In this document: piece by piece, positions 8,068-15,690 of the stretch
Numbering within the stretch: position 1 is the stretch's first letter
How the letters are laid out: each line of letters opens with the position of its first letter
Assembly: GCF_014652635.1 (NCBI RefSeq)
Contig: NZ_BMZE01000001.1
Span: 1-64,000, forward strand
DNA from: Devosia pacifica
GTDB taxonomy: Bacteria; Pseudomonadota; Alphaproteobacteria; Rhizobiales; Devosiaceae
Direction of reading: 5' to 3'
DNA: 64,000 bases
The notes under the pieces: generated by a model
Databases searched by the model: none
The model's input: the letters and a program-made list of their open reading frames with translations, nothing else
Told to the model about the DNA's origin: nothing
Position numbers and translations under genes: made by a program

Positions 8068-8904
8068 ATGAGCAATTCAGAACTACAAAGCCGTGCTTCG
8101 GCTGGCGTCATTGCGCCTGGCTCAGCTTCAATGAACTGGGTCAGGAGCGCAAAGTCGCATCTTGCGGCCTGGGGGCCGCCCATCGTCACTTTCGCCATCG
8201 TTGCCGTTATCTGGCAGCTCCTGGCACTGGGCAATCCGTATGTCTTGCCAACCCTGGATGCCGTTGGCTCCAACATCGTGTCTAACCCGGGTATGTACTG
8301 GCAGAACTTCCTGGTCACCGCCCAAGAGATTGCGATCGGCGCCGGGGCCGGCATCCTCGCAGGCTTCGTGCTCGCGGTCTTGATGGCCGAGTTGCCGATC
8401 CTGGAACGCGCGATGATGCCGCTTATGGTGACGATCATGGTCACGCCGGTCGTGGCCATCGCGCCGGCGCTGGTGGTGGCGTTCGGCTTCGGCATGGCGC
8501 CCAAGTACATAGTGACCGGGCTGGTCGTGTTTTTCCCCATGCTGGTCAATTCCTTGGCCGGTCTGAAGTCTGTCGACGCCCGCGCGCATGATGTCCTGAA
8601 AACGCTTCATGCCAGCCGGTGGGAGATTTTCAGGGAACTGAGATTTCCCGGCTCCATGCCGTTCTTCTTCGCCGGCTTGCGTATTGCCTTTCCACTTTCC
8701 GTGGTCGGCGCAGCCGTCGCCGAGTTCGCCGCCGCCGGGCAGCAGGCCGGACTTGGCTCACTGCTCACGATTGCAGCCGCGCAAGCGAACCTGCCCGTCA
8801 CCTGGGCGTGCATCGCACTCTTGTGCCTTACGGGCGTCCTGTTGGTCGCTGTGCTCGCCGTCATCCGCAGATACGTCCTTTGGTGGAGTGAGGACGGCGC
8901 TTAA
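8068..8904 (+). CDS. ABC transporter permease (TauC/SsuC/RibX-like)
   Basis: A 278-residue inner-membrane permease with about six transmembrane helices (for example PPIVTFAIVAVIWQLLALG, AGAGILAGFVLAVLMA, MVTIMVTPVVAIAPALVVAFGFG). The EAA-type coupling loop reads DVLKTLHASRWEIFRELRFPGSMPFFFAGLRIA, the contact site for the ATPase. A GAGAGGATCCG site precedes the ATG. Together with the two upstream genes it makes a complete importer of one binding protein, one ATPase and presumably a permease homodimer. The next gene, an LLM monooxygenase, starts 56 bases downstream on the same strand, so import and catabolism are probably coexpressed. Confidence 0.9.
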   Translation: MSNSELQSRASAGVIAPGSASMNWVRSAKSHLAAWGPPIVTFAIVAVIWQLLALGNPYVLPTLDAVGSNIVSNPGMYWQNFLVTAQEIAIGAGAGILAGFVLAVLMAELPILERAMMPLMVTIMVTPVVAIAPALVVAFGFGMAPKYIVTGLVVFFPMLVNSLAGLKSVDARAHDVLKTLHASRWEIFRELRFPGSMPFFFAGLRIAFPLSVVGAAVAEFAAAGQQAGLGSLLTIAAAQANLPVTWACIALLCLTGVLLVAVLAVIRRYVLWWSEDGA

Positions 8905-8960
8905 CCGCGCTGCCACCGTCCGCCGCAGCGACCAAAATTGGCTACACAAGGAATACAGCC

Positions 8961-10337
8961 GTGAAACAACTTCGCCTCGGACTTTTTGAAAACGCCCAAG
9001 CCAACGATTCCGGCACGGCAACATGGCGGCACAAGGGCAACAAGCGCGATCATTTTGACCGCATGGAATACTGGAAGAATGTCGCAAAAATCTGCGAAGA
9101 CGCGTCCCTCGACTTCCTGTTCTTGGCCGATGCCTGGGGCTGGTCTGAAGTCGATGGTGAACGCCCCGAGATTTGTTCGGTTGAAGCGCTGGACTTGCCC
9201 CGGCTCGACCCTGCGACAGTGGCTGCCGCCCTGCTGGAATGCACCGATAAACTCGGGCTCGTCTTCACCAGCTCCACACTTGTAGAACCGCCCTACGCCT
9301 TTGCGCGGCGCGTCGCTACTCTTGACCATCTGTCGGAAGGGCGCATCGGCTGGAATGTGGTGACGACCGGAACAGCGGAAACGGCGACGGCCGCATTTGG
9401 CATCCCCATGGTCAACCATGACGAACGCTATGACATGGCCGAAGACTATATGCAGCTGATCTATAAGCTGCTGGAGGGCTCTTGGGAGCCGGACGCGCTG
9501 GAGCGCGACAAGCAGGGTCGTTTCGCCGATCCGAACAAGGTTCATCGGATCACCCATGACGGCCCGTATTTCCGCTCAAACGGCTATGGCAATACCTCCT
9601 ATTCGCCGCAGGGCACGCCGGTATTGTTTCAGGCCGGCCTGTCTACCAAAGGACGCGAATTCGGGGGGCGGCATGGAGAGTGCATCTTCCTCGGCGGCGG
9701 ACCGGTCGACAAACTCGCAGAACAGGTGCGCCTGATCCGGGAAGAAGCGGCTAAAGCGGGCCGGTCGCCTGAATCCATCAAGCTTATGAGCGCCTTCTCA
9801 TGCGTTGTAGGCGATACCGAGGAAGAGGCTGAGGCGAAGTACAAAGAGGTCCTCGACTCTCAAAACCCTGAGGTCACTGTGGCCTCGTATGCGATGTATA
9901 CCGGCTTGGATCTGTCGGCCTATGCACCCGATACTCCGATGAGCGAAATGAAGACCGAGCTCTCCAAAACGCAGCTTGAGCGTTTCAAGGACAAAACCGT
10001 CGGCGACATACTCGAAAACTGGCATGCACACGGCGTACGTCCTAGCCCGGTGGTGGGGACGGCCGAGAGGATTGCCGATGCAATGTGCGATCTGGCCGAG
10101 CAGACCGATCTGGACGGGTTCCTGCTCACGCCGGTCACGCAGCCCGGTACGACCATCGACTTCGTGACAAAGGTCCTGCCGATCCTGCGCGAGCGTGGTG
10201 CTGCTGCTTCGGGGTACTCCGATGGCACGCTGCGCGAGAGGCTGATCGGGTCGAGCCAGCCCACACTGCCCTCTGACCATCCCGGTGCAGCGTATCGTAA
10301 GCACGGGGAGCACTCCGGCATAGTAGCGGCTGAATAA
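8961..10337 (+). CDS. LLM-class FMNH2-dependent monooxygenase, candidate riboflavin lyase (RcaE-like)
   Basis: A 458-residue TIM-barrel flavin monooxygenase of the NtaA/SnaA/DszA branch. Family marks are SLDFLFLADAWGWSEVDG, LDPATVAAALLECTDKLGLVFTSSTL, the hallmark ARRVATLDHLSEGRIGWNVVTT, the insertion EDYMQLIYKLLEGSWE, and SPQGTPVLFQAGLSTKGREF. These enzymes use reduced FMN supplied by a separate reductase and molecular oxygen; a flavin reductase lies at 11953. The gene overlaps the ribokinase by one base (TAATG), implying translational coupling. Riboflavin lyase RcaE of the Microbacterium riboflavin catabolic cluster is an enzyme of this type that releases ribose and lumichrome, and the neighbours reproduce that cluster. 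Alternatives are nitrilotriacetate-, dimethylsulfide- or sulfone-type monooxygenases. Family assignment is firm; the substrate is inferred. Confidence 0.88.
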   Translation: MKQLRLGLFENAQANDSGTATWRHKGNKRDHFDRMEYWKNVAKICEDASLDFLFLADAWGWSEVDGERPEICSVEALDLPRLDPATVAAALLECTDKLGLVFTSSTLVEPPYAFARRVATLDHLSEGRIGWNVVTTGTAETATAAFGIPMVNHDERYDMAEDYMQLIYKLLEGSWEPDALERDKQGRFADPNKVHRITHDGPYFRSNGYGNTSYSPQGTPVLFQAGLSTKGREFGGRHGECIFLGGGPVDKLAEQVRLIREEAAKAGRSPESIKLMSAFSCVVGDTEEEAEAKYKEVLDSQNPEVTVASYAMYTGLDLSAYAPDTPMSEMKTELSKTQLERFKDKTVGDILENWHAHGVRPSPVVGTAERIADAMCDLAEQTDLDGFLLTPVTQPGTTIDFVTKVLPILRERGAAASGYSDGTLRERLIGSSQPTLPSDHPGAAYRKHGEHSGIVAAE

Positions 10338-11221
10338 TGACTAAAGTTGCGGTTGTCGGGAGCATCAATCTTGACGTCGTGGTGCGTTTGGCGCGCCGAC
10401 CTGAACCCGGTGAGACCGTGATGGGACAATGGGTCGGCCGCTTTCCAGGTGGCAAGGGCATGAACCAGGCGGTGGCCGCACACCGCTCCGGTGCCGTCAC
10501 CCGGTTTTGTGGGCAGGTCGGAGCCGATCCGGATGGAACGTTCTTGCGCGATGCGCTCGTTACAGCGGGTTTAAGCGACGCCGACCTGCTCAGCGATCCA
10601 AATTTGCCCTCCGGCACCGCCCAAATTGCGGCTTTGCCGGGGGGTGAGAATTCCATCGTCGTCGTGCCCGGGGCCAACCTCGGGCTGAGCACTGAGAGAG
10701 CCGTGGCGTGCCTTGAGAACGCCGCTGTCGTGTTGGTGCAGATGGAAATCGACCCAGGCGTGGTAGCTGCCGTTCTGGCCGCTGCGCGTGATCGCGGCAT
10801 CGCGACGGTGTTAAATGCCGCCCCTGCAACAGAGGTGGGTGATGCGCTTTTGTCCCTGGTCGACGTCTTGATCGTCAATGAGACTGAGCTTGCGGACCTT
10901 GGAGGTCTCGAACGGGTCCTGCGCCGCGGCCCCACGCACGTCGTTGTGACGCTTGGCGGGGACGGGGCGTATTGCGCGTCTTTGGATGCACGGCGCAAAG
11001 ACGTTTCAGCGTTCGTTGTCGATGTCTTAGATACGACCGGGGCGGGCGATGCGTTTTGCGGGGTCTTTGCGGCCAGCATTGCGCAGAACCTCGAGATCGA
11101 CGAAGCCCTGAAAAGGGCCTCTGCGGCGGGCGCGATTACGGCGTCTGCAATGGGGGCGCAAGACCCGTCGCTCAGCGCGGCGGCAATTCGAGAGTTGATT
11201 GATGGAGGTGAGTGCGCCTAG
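10337..11221 (+). CDS. rbsK: Ribokinase (PfkB family)
   Basis: A 294-residue sugar kinase. The N-terminal PfkB signature is PGGKGMNQAVAAHRSGA (about residues 34-50), the G-x-D-x-x-G box is QVGADPDGTFL, and the C-terminal anion-hole and catalytic base motif is DTTGAGDAF (about 231-239), with Asp 237 as base. The overall pattern, including GSINLDVVVR at the N-terminus and LNAAPA in the middle, matches ribokinases best. It would phosphorylate D-ribose to ribose 5-phosphate in the cytosol. The start codon overlaps the stop of the monooxygenase. A ribokinase coupled to an LLM flavoenzyme makes little sense for sulfur metabolism but is what a riboflavin-cleaving pathway needs, because ribose is the co-product. 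No ribose transporter lies nearby. Confidence 0.88.
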   Translation: MTKVAVVGSINLDVVVRLARRPEPGETVMGQWVGRFPGGKGMNQAVAAHRSGAVTRFCGQVGADPDGTFLRDALVTAGLSDADLLSDPNLPSGTAQIAALPGGENSIVVVPGANLGLSTERAVACLENAAVVLVQMEIDPGVVAAVLAAARDRGIATVLNAAPATEVGDALLSLVDVLIVNETELADLGGLERVLRRGPTHVVVTLGGDGAYCASLDARRKDVSAFVVDVLDTTGAGDAFCGVFAASIAQNLEIDEALKRASAAGAITASAMGAQDPSLSAAAIRELIDGGECA

Positions 11222-11224
11222 GCC

Positions 11225-11842
11225 CTACCGCCGTGTCGAATGGCGCCGGTCCGGCATATTGGGCGTTTCACCGGCGAAGAAATATTCGCCATCCTTGATC
11301 CGCCCCAGCAGGGTGAGTGTCCATTGTTTCTCGCCCTGGAGGCGGGCGCTTGAGAGCTCGAATATCTCGCGCACGTAAACCGGCGTGGTTTTGGACTGCG
11401 CGACATCCGCAACATTGAAGCCATTGGTTTTGATGCGCGCGTCGATCTCGGTCAGCCGGTGTTCGAGGGCGGAGATGATTTCCTTGCGTGAGAGGGCGTA
11501 CATGAAGGAGACAAGCATGGTTGCCGAGACGGTGTCGAACGGTTCGACGTTCCAGATCGATTGCCGAAGCAGGCGCAGGAACTCCACCTCGCCTTCCTCG
11601 GTGACAGAATAAGTGGTGCGTTCAGGGCGGTTGCCCTCGGTCTCGGTGCCATCCTCGAGCAGATAGCCGTCTTTCTTGAGCGTGCGCAGCGCGTTGTAGA
11701 TCGATCCCGCATGCATGTTCGCCCATTCGTCCACATGCCATGTCATGAGTTCCCGACGCACGAAATACCCATGAACCGGCTGGAATTGGTGTACGGCACC
11801 CAGAACGATCAAGCGTGTGGCGTGTCGGGACGAATTGGACAT
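11225..11842 (-). CDS. PadR family transcriptional regulator
   Basis: A 205-residue regulator. Residues 1-85 form the PadR winged helix: LIVLGAVHQFQPVHGYFVRREL, then MHAGSIYNALRTLKKDGYL, then RPERTTYSVTEEGEVEFLRLL, with the wing usual for the family. A C-terminal helical part of about 110 residues (Vir_C-like) should give the dimer. The start at 11842 is preferred over an in-frame ATG at 11872 because GGAG precedes it at eight bases and the first eleven codons of the longer form are not family-like. It ends three bases from the ribokinase (convergent) and is divergent from the flavin reductase. Two palindromes in the 110-base divergent region probably bind it. The effector could be a flavin or breakdown product. 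Confidence 0.88.
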   Translation of the reverse strand: MSNSSRHATRLIVLGAVHQFQPVHGYFVRRELMTWHVDEWANMHAGSIYNALRTLKKDGYLLEDGTETEGNRPERTTYSVTEEGEVEFLRLLRQSIWNVEPFDTVSATMLVSFMYALSRKEIISALEHRLTEIDARIKTNGFNVADVAQSKTTPVYVREIFELSSARLQGEKQWTLTLLGRIKDGEYFFAGETPNMPDRRHSTRR

Positions 11843-11859
11843 ATGGCGATCTCCACGAC

Positions 11860-11878
11860 CTTGAATAATCAACTATGA
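11860..11878. promoter_or_regulatory. Imperfect palindrome, secondary PadR operator candidate
   Basis: CTTGAATAAT followed by CAACTATGA resembles the perfect palindrome 50 bases away, with one well kept half (CTTGAATA). It lies 20-35 bases upstream of the padR-type gene start, so binding here would repress that gene. Inference from similarity of half-sites. Confidence 0.4.
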
Positions 11879-11910
11879 CCCCTTGACCCTCACGGCGCAA
11901 TCGTGGACTA

Positions 11911-11938
11911 CTTGAATAGTAAAACTAAACTATTCAAG
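11911..11938. promoter_or_regulatory. Perfect palindrome, PadR operator candidate
   Basis: Arms CTTGAATAGT (11911-11920) and ACTATTCAAG (11929-11938) are perfect inverted repeats around an 8-base AT-rich spacer. The right arm ends inside the AAGGAG ribosome binding region of the flavin reductase gene, so a bound regulator would block expression of the downstream pair. Position and symmetry are seen directly; the binding protein is inferred to be the divergent PadR regulator. Confidence 0.7.
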
Positions 11939-11952
11939 GAGCAGGCTGACCT

Positions 11953-12465
11953 ATGACCCTTGTTCAAGCCGATCGTTTGGGTGCGGCATCGTCCCCTGAG
12001 ACCCTGCGCCGCGCGTTTTCGCTTTATCCCACAGGCGTGACTGCCGTGTGTGCTATGGTTGACGGCGAGCCTGTTGGTATGGCGATCAACTCCTTTACAT
12101 CGATCTCGCTCGACCCGCCTTTGGCTGCCGTCTCCATCGCCAATTCTTCGACTACATGGCCAAAGCTGAAATCCGCGACTTCTCTAGGCATCAGCGTTCT
12201 GAGCAAAGACCAGAATGCCATGTGCCGCCAGTTGTCGTCGAGATCGACCAGCCGTTTTGAGGGCGTCGACTTGCGTACGACCGAGGCAGGCGCCGTTCTG
12301 ATCGAGGGGGCAGCGCTGTGGCTGGAATGTCGTTACTGGGAAACCTTTGACGGCGGCGATCACGTGGTCGAACTGCTCAAGATTGAGCGCTGCGAGGATT
12401 TTCCTGAGGTAGTGCCCTTGGTGTTCTACCTCAGTCAATTCCATGACCTTGCTCTGCCGACGTGA
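11953..12465 (+). CDS. Flavin reductase family protein (NtaB/HpaC-like)
   Basis: A 170-residue NAD(P)H:FMN oxidoreductase of the flavin_reduct fold. Typical features are FSLYPTGVTAVCAMVDGEPVGMAINSFTSISLDPPLAAVSI near the N-terminus, the S-K-D-Q-N segment, and the final LVFYLSQFHDL strand. The usual partner of LLM two-component monooxygenases, it provides FMNH2 by diffusion. An AAGGAG site lies ten bases before the ATG. The stop overlaps the next gene's GTG start (GTGA), so the reductase and the riboflavin kinase fusion are translationally coupled. In the proposed pathway it plays the RcaB role and supplies the reduced flavin for the monooxygenase at 8961. Confidence 0.9.
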   Translation: MTLVQADRLGAASSPETLRRAFSLYPTGVTAVCAMVDGEPVGMAINSFTSISLDPPLAAVSIANSSTTWPKLKSATSLGISVLSKDQNAMCRQLSSRSTSRFEGVDLRTTEAGAVLIEGAALWLECRYWETFDGGDHVVELLKIERCEDFPEVVPLVFYLSQFHDLALPT

Positions 12466-14324
12466 GCCTGGGCGAAGTGCGCGGTAGGGTTGAACGCGGC
12501 AATGGTCGCGGGCATCAACTGGGGTTCCCGACGGCAAATATCCTCGCGCCGGCAAGCGCAATCTCGATGCGCGAGGGGGTCTACGCGGCCTGGGTCAAGG
12601 TCGGGCGGGGTCACACCTGGTTTGGCGCGACTGTAAGTATCGGCGACAACCCAACCTTCAACGATGTCGACCGTATCCAGGTCGAGGCCTATCTGCACGA
12701 TTTTGGCGACGATCTTTACGATCAGGAGGTCGAGCTTGTCATCGTCGCTCGTATCAGGGACATGCGGCGCTTCAGAACTGCCAATGCGCTTAGCGCCGAA
12801 ATGGCGCGAGACGTCATGATTTCGCGCCGGCTGCTGGCGCGAGCAAAGTCTCCCGCAGAAATTGGCGGGAGGTCTTACACGCCAGACCTCGGCACAGAGA
12901 TAGCCGTGCAACAAGAGAAAACCCAAGGCGGGGGGCGGAGCCGTTGGTTTGCTCTAGCCTTTTTGACATTGGCGCAGTTCCTGATCGTTCTCGACGCGTC
13001 TATCGTCAATGTGGCAGTACCGGCAATTGGCAAGGACCTGTTGCTCTCGTCGCAAGCCCTCACCTGGATTGTCTCGTCATACGTCATTCCGTTTGGCGGC
13101 TTGCTAATGCTGGGCGGACGATTGGGTGATCGGTATGGACATCGACCCCTGTTCCTCATGGGCGTCATCGTGTTTCTTCTCGCCTCGGCCCTCGCGGCAC
13201 TGGCGCCAAGTTTTGAGATCTTGTTGGCGGCGCGCGCGGCTCAAGGGATGTCTGCAGCGTTTTTAGCGCCCGCCGCGCTGGCCTTGTTGATGCGGCTCTT
13301 TCCCGCCAATGATGGCCGTGGCAAAGCCATCGGCGTTTGGGGCGGCGTGGCCGGTCTGGGTGGCGCCACGGGCGCCTTGATGGGCGGCCTGTTGACGACG
13401 GCGTTTGGCTGGAGCGCGATCTTTTTCGTCAATATTCCCATGTGCCTTTTGGTCATCGCCGGCACGTTGCGTTTTGTCAGCGCGAATGGGCAAAGCCTTC
13501 AGCGCAATCCGCTGGACGCGATGGGCGCCATCACAGTGACGCTTGGGATGCTGGCCGTTGTCGGTGCGTTTTCACACGCTTTAGAAACGGGCACGTTTGA
13601 TGTTGTTGCGCTCGCTCTCGCTGGTGGAGGCGTTGTGCTCGTCGCACTCTTCATAATGATCGAGCGCCGCAGCCACTATCCTCTGATACGTCTCGACATC
13701 TTCACCAATCCCGGCGTTGCGTTCGGCAATCTATCGATGTTCCTTGTTGGCGGAGTCACGCTGAGCATCTTTTTCTTTCTCTCGCTTCATATGCAGTTGG
13801 TCATGGGCTACTCCGCTGCCGGAACCGGGCTCCGTCAGTTGCCGCTCGCGATTACCTTTCTCACGACTGCGGCCCTGCTCCCTTCGGTGATTGGGCGTTT
13901 TGGCCTGCGTCTGGTACTCACTGTCTCTTTTTTGACCCTCGCAGCTGGGCTCTTGGCGCTGAGCCAGACACAATCCGGGGCAGGCTTCCTTGTGGCGTTG
14001 CTCATTCCCACGCTGATTGTGGGGATCGGTCTGGGTGGAACGTTTATCGCGAGCACGGAACTGGCGATTGAAAACGTTGAAGAGGCGGATAGCGGTCTCG
14101 CGAGCGGCTTGGTCAATACAAGCCAACAGGTCGGAGGCGCCATCCTGCTCGCGTTCTTCGCGACCCTGCCCGCCTTGCTTGCCACCCAAGCCCCCGAAAG
14201 TGCTAGTCAGGAGAGCTCGCTACTGCACGTGGAGTACACGAGCGCGTATCTCGGCATTGGCATTGTCTGCCTGATCGGAGCGGTTGTCAGTTTTCTATCG
14301 CCGCAAAAGCGCCAACCGTCATAG
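12462..14324 (+). CDS. Riboflavin kinase domain fused to a DHA2-type MFS transporter
   Basis: A 620-residue two-part protein. Residues 5-120 form a riboflavin kinase domain: GRGHQLGFPTAN (about 15-26, with the Thr and Asn that bind Mg-ATP), REGVYAAWV, SIGDNPTF (59-66) and VEAYLHDF with the likely catalytic base Glu 75. The FAD synthetase half found in RibF is absent, so it would make FMN only. After a polar linker (about 121-160) comes a 14-helix major facilitator of the drug:H+ antiporter-2 class: LIVLDASIVNVAVPAIGKDL, motif A GGRLGDRYGHR, motif C-like GGATGALMGG and twelve further hydrophobic segments. One frame runs through without stop. An in-frame GTG at 12906 could start a separate transporter, but it has no clear ribosome binding site. 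The transporter may export lumichrome or move flavin. Confidence 0.85.
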   Translation: MSLGEVRGRVERGNGRGHQLGFPTANILAPASAISMREGVYAAWVKVGRGHTWFGATVSIGDNPTFNDVDRIQVEAYLHDFGDDLYDQEVELVIVARIRDMRRFRTANALSAEMARDVMISRRLLARAKSPAEIGGRSYTPDLGTEIAVQQEKTQGGGRSRWFALAFLTLAQFLIVLDASIVNVAVPAIGKDLLLSSQALTWIVSSYVIPFGGLLMLGGRLGDRYGHRPLFLMGVIVFLLASALAALAPSFEILLAARAAQGMSAAFLAPAALALLMRLFPANDGRGKAIGVWGGVAGLGGATGALMGGLLTTAFGWSAIFFVNIPMCLLVIAGTLRFVSANGQSLQRNPLDAMGAITVTLGMLAVVGAFSHALETGTFDVVALALAGGGVVLVALFIMIERRSHYPLIRLDIFTNPGVAFGNLSMFLVGGVTLSIFFFLSLHMQLVMGYSAAGTGLRQLPLAITFLTTAALLPSVIGRFGLRLVLTVSFLTLAAGLLALSQTQSGAGFLVALLIPTLIVGIGLGGTFIASTELAIENVEEADSGLASGLVNTSQQVGGAILLAFFATLPALLATQAPESASQESSLLHVEYTSAYLGIGIVCLIGAVVSFLSPQKRQPS

Positions 14325-14866
14325 TTCTCAAGAGAGTTAGACCGGATGGTCACTACCTGATATAATTTTAGCCATCTTATTGGCGCGCGCCTATTTGCAA
14401 TCGCCTGCTAATCGCCCGAAATATCGCGTCGGCTCGCCTTTCAAGCAAAGGTGCGTCCCATGCCAGAATGTCCGATTCCCTCAGCACCCTATCGAAGCTC
14501 TCCGTCCGCAATCGGCCCATTTCTGCCGGCACAACAGCGCTCAAACAATGGCTCGTTCTGACGCGCCGCGAAATCTTCCCGTCACCCGGGCGGCCTTCCT
14601 CAGCATGTTGTGTCTACAAATGTCCAGCATGGTGAGCGGCCTTTTAGGGGTGGGTCACCGACTGGCAGCTCTTAGTCTGCGGCGGTGAAAGCAGACACCA
14701 CCGGCTAGATGCGCACCTGAATTTTGCACCATGTTCGCTTCCCAAGGCGACCTGTATAGTCAGCTCCGCCTCATCCAGTTCGTTTGGGGGCAGCATCGAT
14801 TTCCACGCTGTGGGTAAGTTCTCGGGCAGAATTTCGACGCCTGCCGCCTCATGTTACCTTTATATT
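14325..14866. other. Intergenic region with degenerate repeat, no gene seen
   Basis: About 540 bases lacking a credible gene. Near 14622-14690 is a repeat-like block (AGCGGCCTTTTAGGGGTGGG, CGACTGGCAGCTCTTAG, GAAAGCAGAC) comparable to one at 15482-15560. No terminator hairpin is evident after the transporter gene. Confidence 0.4.
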
Positions 14867-14935
14867 ATGATCAATGTCTGAGCAGCAGCGAAACACGAAG
14901 CGGAAGTTCTCTCCCGTCTTGCCATTGAAACCTAC

Positions 14936-15415
14936 GTGGCGGCGTTTGGACACTCCTTCGGGCCATCAAACTCGACTGTGCATCTGAACAGCAATTTGTC
15001 GGTTGCATGCTTCGAGGAAATCCTGAAACACGATGTTGTCCTTGTGGCCGACCATAAGACCGAAGCAGTCGGTTTCTTGCAGTTTGGGCGTCACGAAGGT
15101 TCGGCCATAGAGGGGTCGAACGCTTGGGACATTCGCAGAGTCTATGTTCAATCACGGCTCCAAAATGCCGGAGTCGGCCGACTGCTTATGGAGCACGCGA
15201 TTAGCCGTCTGGAACTAGCCGACGCAAAAGCTATCTACCTCGACGTATGGGAAGACAATTTGGCAGCTCAGCGTTTCTATGCCCGATTTGGCTTCTCGCC
15301 GATCGGCAAGCGTGAATTCAGGGTGGCGTCCGGGAAAGTGACTGGAAGCGACTTGATCATGCGGCGAGTGCGCCGAGTGCGGAAGCTGCTTCGCTCCACA
15401 AATGCAGTTTCATAA
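14936..15415 (+). CDS. GNAT family N-acetyltransferase, 5' end damaged
   Basis: GCN5-related acetyltransferase with the acetyl-CoA loop VQSRLQNAGVGRLLMEHAISRL and the C-terminal LDVWEDNLAAQRFYARFGFSPIGKREF pattern. The conserved N-terminal part actually begins earlier: from ATG at 14867 the frame reads M-I-N-V, a TGA at 14879, then AAKHEAEVLSRLAIETYVAAFG directly into this gene. The family usually has MIxIRxA there, so an Arg codon CGA probably became TGA. Translation as listed would need the GTG at 14936, which has no ribosome binding site and would lose the first strand and helix. It is therefore probably a recent pseudogene, though restart or readthrough cannot be excluded. Substrate unknown. 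Confidence 0.65.
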   Translation: MAAFGHSFGPSNSTVHLNSNLSVACFEEILKHDVVLVADHKTEAVGFLQFGRHEGSAIEGSNAWDIRRVYVQSRLQNAGVGRLLMEHAISRLELADAKAIYLDVWEDNLAAQRFYARFGFSPIGKREFRVASGKVTGSDLIMRRVRRVRKLLRSTNAVS

Positions 15416-15481
15416 TGACGCATTATGCGAGCGATCTTTTGGCAGGTTTTCGGGCAACGTCCTTCCGAGCGCCAGTGACCA

Positions 15482-15560
15482 TCATGGGGTCGATAGCGGG
15501 CCGGCCCTTTCGGGGTGGTTTGCGGACTGGCGGCTTTTGGTGTGATCGGCTTCAAGCAGA
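15482..15560. repeat. Degenerate intergenic repeat copy
   Basis: GGTCGATAGCGGGCCGG, CCCTTTCGGGGTGGTTTGCGG, ACTGGCGGCTTTT and TTCAAGCAGAC form a block shared in diverged form with 14622-14700 and, over its first half, with 5688-5745. Copies lie only in intergenic DNA beside decayed genes. Identity is too low to delimit ends by eye. Confidence 0.4.
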
Positions 15561-15617
15561 CTTTGCGACAAGGTCAGTGCCTCAGTGGGAGGCAGCGAAG
15601 TCCACCAAAGAGCAGTC

Positions 15618-15646
15618 GTTGATGGCATCTCCATCATGCCATCAAC
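15618..15646. terminator. Hairpin between convergent genes
   Basis: Perfect 10-base arms GTTGATGGCA and TGCCATCAAC around a 9-base loop, in the gap between the GNAT gene and the convergent SDR gene. It lacks a U-tract on either side, so it may be only a processing or weak bidirectional termination element. Confidence 0.4.
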
Positions 15647-15690
15647 GGAAACGATTAGATGACGCGTTGACGTCTTACCGCCACGTTACC

